Part shown: one piece after another, positions 6,799 to 9,506 of the stretch
How positions within the stretch are numbered: the stretch's first letter is position 1
How the letters are laid out: the number at the start of each line of letters is the position of its first letter
NCBI GenBank assembly: GCA_964540005.1
Contig: CAZILN010000255.1
Location: 1 to 9,506 of the forward strand
DNA from: CAZILN01 sp964540005
Lineage (GTDB): Bacteria; Bacteroidota; Bacteroidia; Bacteroidales; SM23-62
DNA length: 9,506 nucleotides
Direction: 5' to 3'
Translations under genes and position numbers: made by a program
The notes under the pieces: model-generated
The model's input: the letters and a program-made list of their open reading frames with translations, nothing else
Told to the model about the DNA's origin: nothing
Database searches by the model: none

Positions 6799-8211
6799 TC
6801 AAAGCGAAGATGCATCTGAGATTGGCTTATCTGGTTTATTAAAACTCCATAAGCGATCATGAGAGCTTTCATTATCCCATTCGGGAGTGGGATCAAAATA
6901 TCCCCCGGAAGAAATATTTTCCTTTACAGCATCTTCATTCAGCTCTATTCCCAGTCCCGGCTTGTCAGGAACCGGGATGTACCCATCAGAATTTACTATG
7001 GGTTTGGGGATACCGTCCGCCAGGGTATCATACCACTGATCATCCACATTATGATGTTCGAGTACCAGGAAGTTCTCCGTGGCAGCCGCGCAATGGATAT
7101 TGGCGAAAAGTGTTACAGGATTCCCGGCCATATGCATTGCCATGGAAATCCCATGCTCCATTGCCAGGTCTCCTATTTTTTTGGTTTCCAATAAGCCCCC
7201 GGATGTGGCAAGATCAGGGTGGCAGATCGAAATAGCTTTCGCTTCAAACAGTTTCGCAAATTCTTCTTTAAGATAAATATCTTCACCCGTTAATATAGGC
7301 GTAGTACAGGCGTTCTTCAAACGGACATACTGGTCAGTGTAAAACCACGGGACCATATCCTCCAGCCAGGCCAGGTTATATTTATCCAGTCTCTGTGCGA
7401 GCTTTATTCCATCCTCAATACCGATATGGCCATAGTGATCAGTGGCCAGAGGTATTTCCCATCCGATGATTTCACGCACTCCGGCTACATACTCCTCAAA
7501 TTTATCAAGTCCTACTTCTGTAATACGGATGCCTTTGAAGGGATGCTCCAGGTTCCTGGACAAATGATTTCCGCCCCATTGATTGTAAGGATTAAATTCC
7601 CCTTTTGGGTAGGTTAGCGATCCTTCAACTCCCTCCAGCAAAGTGATGGGCAGATCCATCTTCAGAAAAGTAAAACCCCGTTCCATTCTTTTCTTTAAAC
7701 GAAGGCCCTGTTCCTGGGGGTCCTTTGAAAAAGGGGTGTCAGAATAGACGCGGATCCTGTCCCGGAATTTGCCTCCCAGCATCTGCCAGCAGGGCACACC
7801 CCAGGCTTTCCCGGCAAGGTCCCAACAAGCCATTTCAACGGCACACACACCGCCTGCCTGGCGGGCATGGTAACCAAACTGCTTGATCTCCCTGAATATC
7901 ATATCCACATTACAGGGATTCATACCCATGATGCGATTTTTCAGCATCAGTGCATATGTTTTACTTCCGCCGTCCCGGACTTCTCCATAACCATATATTC
8001 CCTGGTTGGTATCCAGCCTGATGATATGACGCCTGTGAACGGTCACAGTCCGCATATCAGTGATCTTCAGATCAGATGGTTGAGAATATGTGTTTATGTG
8101 ATTTGGGATCGCTTCCAGGTCGGAGTTGGTCAGGAACCCTCCGAAGCCAATGGCGGCCGTAGCTGCCGTAGACTTACGGAAAAATTGTCTGCGTGATACC
8201 TTGTTTTTCAT
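6799..8211 (-). CDS. Enolase-superfamily (mandelate racemase group) protein with Tat signal, probable sugar-acid dehydratase
   Basis: A 470-residue protein of the MR/MLE group (PF02746 plus PF13378), whose members abstract a proton next to a carboxylate to dehydrate or epimerise acid sugars. Metal ligands are D258 (ATDHYGH), E284 (LEDMVPW) and E310 (GEDIY); the His-Asp dyad is D333 and H360. The spacings between these five (26, 26, 23, 27) equal those recalled for mandelate racemase D195, E221, E247, D270 and H297. The second-strand motif is KMD (K184-D186) instead of KxK, and about 43 extra residues lie between it and the first ligand. The N-terminus SRRQFFRKS followed by an Ala/Gly-rich segment is a twin-arginine export signal, suggesting a periplasmic location. 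It follows the symporter gene by 92 bases in the same orientation, with no convincing promoter or terminator in the gap, so cotranscription is likely. The substrate cannot be read; galactonate/gluconate-type dehydration is a guess. Confidence 0.9.
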   Translation of the reverse strand: MKNKVSRRQFFRKSTAATAAIGFGGFLTNSDLEAIPNHINTYSQPSDLKITDMRTVTVHRRHIIRLDTNQGIYGYGEVRDGGSKTYALMLKNRIMGMNPCNVDMIFREIKQFGYHARQAGGVCAVEMACWDLAGKAWGVPCWQMLGGKFRDRIRVYSDTPFSKDPQEQGLRLKKRMERGFTFLKMDLPITLLEGVEGSLTYPKGEFNPYNQWGGNHLSRNLEHPFKGIRITEVGLDKFEEYVAGVREIIGWEIPLATDHYGHIGIEDGIKLAQRLDKYNLAWLEDMVPWFYTDQYVRLKNACTTPILTGEDIYLKEEFAKLFEAKAISICHPDLATSGGLLETKKIGDLAMEHGISMAMHMAGNPVTLFANIHCAAATENFLVLEHHNVDDQWYDTLADGIPKPIVNSDGYIPVPDKPGLGIELNEDAVKENISSGGYFDPTPEWDNESSHDRLWSFNKPDKPISDASSL

Positions 8212-8303
8212 AAGTAAAAAAATTTATAAGATGCAAATTAATGATTTCGTCACATCAGAAATAATACATGTATACACTTAAAAATAATAAAACATTCTAA
8301 ATG

Positions 8304-9506
8304 TCAGCTTAACCAGATATAAATAACCAGGGTTATTAGTGAGAGCACCACAAGGTGCAGCCTCCAGTCGGTAATGCCTTTGAATTTTGCAATACCGCTG
8401 GAGTAATTAATAGTGGTTTTTTCAAGTTTTTCAGGACTAGTTTTTTTTGTGAATGCGGATACTCCAAAAAGAATACCTGTAATTAAAATCTCAGCCCATA
8501 GTCCACGATAACCAAAGTTCAGTGTCAGCTTGTGGTGGAGGATGGGAAATAACTGTTCCCCTGCTTCGGGACCAACCAACTGATCCACTACGAATATTGT
8601 GGCCAGAATAAGTCCTGCTATCACCGATACGATAGCAGCCTTCATAGTAACCTTTTTGCTGATGATCCCAAAAAAAATGGCCGGAAAAACAGGAATGACA
8701 AGATAAGCCGAAATGGTTTGAAGATATTTGTACAGACCCTCTTCATTTTTATATACCAGGTATGCTGCTCCAATTCCCAGAAAGGCGAAAACCATGATAA
8801 TGATACGCCCTGTAATAACCTGTTTCTTTTCGGATACTTCAGGCTTAAATTCAACGATAAAATCCCGGACGAACAAAGTTGAAACCGAATTCAGAACGGC
8901 AATCAGCGAAGTGATGAGTGCCGCCACCAGGGATGCAAGCAGCAGTCCGCGCAGCCCGCTAGGCAGCAGCTGGTTCAATAACAGTACGAATGTTTGTTTG
9001 GTTTCATCTCCCTGTAGCTGATCCGGGAATAATGCAAAAGCGATCACTCCCGGGAGAGCAAATATGAAAACCGGGAGGAGTTTCAGAAAGGTTGCAAACA
9101 TTGCACCCCAGCGGGCCTGCTGCAGGCTTGGCGCCGCCAGGGCACGCTGAACATTCACCTGGTCTATGCCCCAGTAAAATATCCCGGCATAAAAGGCAGT
9201 GGCCAGGATCCCCCAGAAGGGATAAACCGGATCATCATAAGGTGCGGAGATCACCATCCTGTCGGGTACTGTCTCCATTAGGCTGCTCCATCCCCCGACC
9301 CTGTCAAGGCCTATCAGGCACATTATCACAGTCCCTGCAAGCATGATGATAACCTGAATAACATCCGTATAAGCGACTGCAGTAAATCCACCGATGATTG
9401 TAAATACGGCGACAAGGATCCCAATATAGAATATGGTTGTCATGATTTCCCATCCAAGGAGACTGTGCAGGACAAGGGCTCCGGCAAAGAGTGTGAAGGC
9501 AAGCTT
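8304..9506 (-). CDS. Sodium:solute symporter (SSS family), 5' end outside the window
   Basis: This is the C-terminal 400 residues of an SSS-family (PF00474) sodium-coupled importer in the inner membrane. The reading frame is open to the last base of the window, so the N-terminal transmembrane helices, roughly 130-170 residues, lie beyond it. The family signature GGFTAVAYTDVIQ is at visible residues 39-51, and GIDQVNVQRALAA follows the next loop, as in sugar cotransporters (SGLT-like). Many hydrophobic helices follow, and a final hydrophobic segment ends IYIWLS. An internal ATG at 9443 is not a start, because coding-quality sequence (KLAFTLFAGALVLHSLLGWE) continues upstream of it. Its partner downstream is the Tat-exported enolase-superfamily enzyme, so the cargo is probably a monosaccharide, uronate or aldonate-type acid (inference from context). 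No damage is visible in the part seen. Confidence 0.92.
   Translation of the reverse strand, partial: KLAFTLFAGALVLHSLLGWEIMTTIFYIGILVAVFTIIGGFTAVAYTDVIQVIIMLAGTVIMCLIGLDRVGGWSSLMETVPDRMVISAPYDDPVYPFWGILATAFYAGIFYWGIDQVNVQRALAAPSLQQARWGAMFATFLKLLPVFIFALPGVIAFALFPDQLQGDETKQTFVLLLNQLLPSGLRGLLLASLVAALITSLIAVLNSVSTLFVRDFIVEFKPEVSEKKQVITGRIIIMVFAFLGIGAAYLVYKNEEGLYKYLQTISAYLVIPVFPAIFFGIISKKVTMKAAIVSVIAGLILATIFVVDQLVGPEAGEQLFPILHHKLTLNFGYRGLWAEILITGILFGVSAFTKKTSPEKLEKTTINYSSGIAKFKGITDWRLHLVVLSLITLVIYIWLS

Noticed and set aside
8264..8273. Perfect 10-bp palindrome atacatgtat between the symporter and the dehydratase
   Set aside because: It is a single short palindrome in AT-rich sequence without a second copy or a nearby promoter match, so chance is the likely explanation.
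9501..9506. Window ends exactly on AAGCTT, a HindIII site
   Set aside because: It could mean a cloned-fragment boundary, but a six-base match at one end is weak evidence, the other end shows no such site, and the symporter frame simply continues beyond it.

Overview
This window looks like a chromosomal segment of a Bacteroidota species, probably an environmental polysaccharide user. The evidence is a TAnnTTTG-type promoter, AT-rich start regions without Shine-Dalgarno motifs, an AAA_14/DUF4143 ATPase and a YncE-type propeller/phosphoesterase lipoprotein. No rRNA, tRNA, CRISPR array, transposase or integrase was found.

Left part (1-2414, visibly GC-richer). The minus strand carries remains of a deoxysugar catabolic operon: an FGGY sugar kinase without its N-terminal half (1314-2096), followed by a two-domain class II aldolase (21-1288). 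The aldolase is broken by an early stop codon and by a frame change. Head-to-head with the kinase fragment lies the last ~35 residues of an AraC-type regulator on the plus strand (2188-2295). A possible remnant of another minus-strand gene follows (2292-2414). The regulator and kinase have both lost their 5' ends at the same place, so this looks like a deletion or recombination scar.

Middle part (about 2415-6765, AT-richer). An apparently intact ATPase gene (2548-3675) has its own promoter, preceded by two exact 18-bp direct repeats spaced three helical turns apart. A small minus-strand scrap of a bile acid:sodium symporter family protein follows (about 3696-3779). Next is a 933-residue lipoprotein (3964-6765) joining a beta-propeller to an alkaline-phosphatase-superfamily phosphoesterase.

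Right part (6799-9506). On the minus strand, a sodium:solute symporter (5' end outside the window) is followed by a Tat-signal-bearing enolase-superfamily (mandelate racemase group) enzyme. They probably form one transcription unit that imports and processes a sugar or sugar acid. The phosphoesterase lipoprotein converges on this pair.

Overall, two carbohydrate-related blocks flank an AT-rich accessory segment bordered by gene debris. The left block appears to be decaying. Family assignments are mostly firm; exact substrates cannot be read from the sequence.
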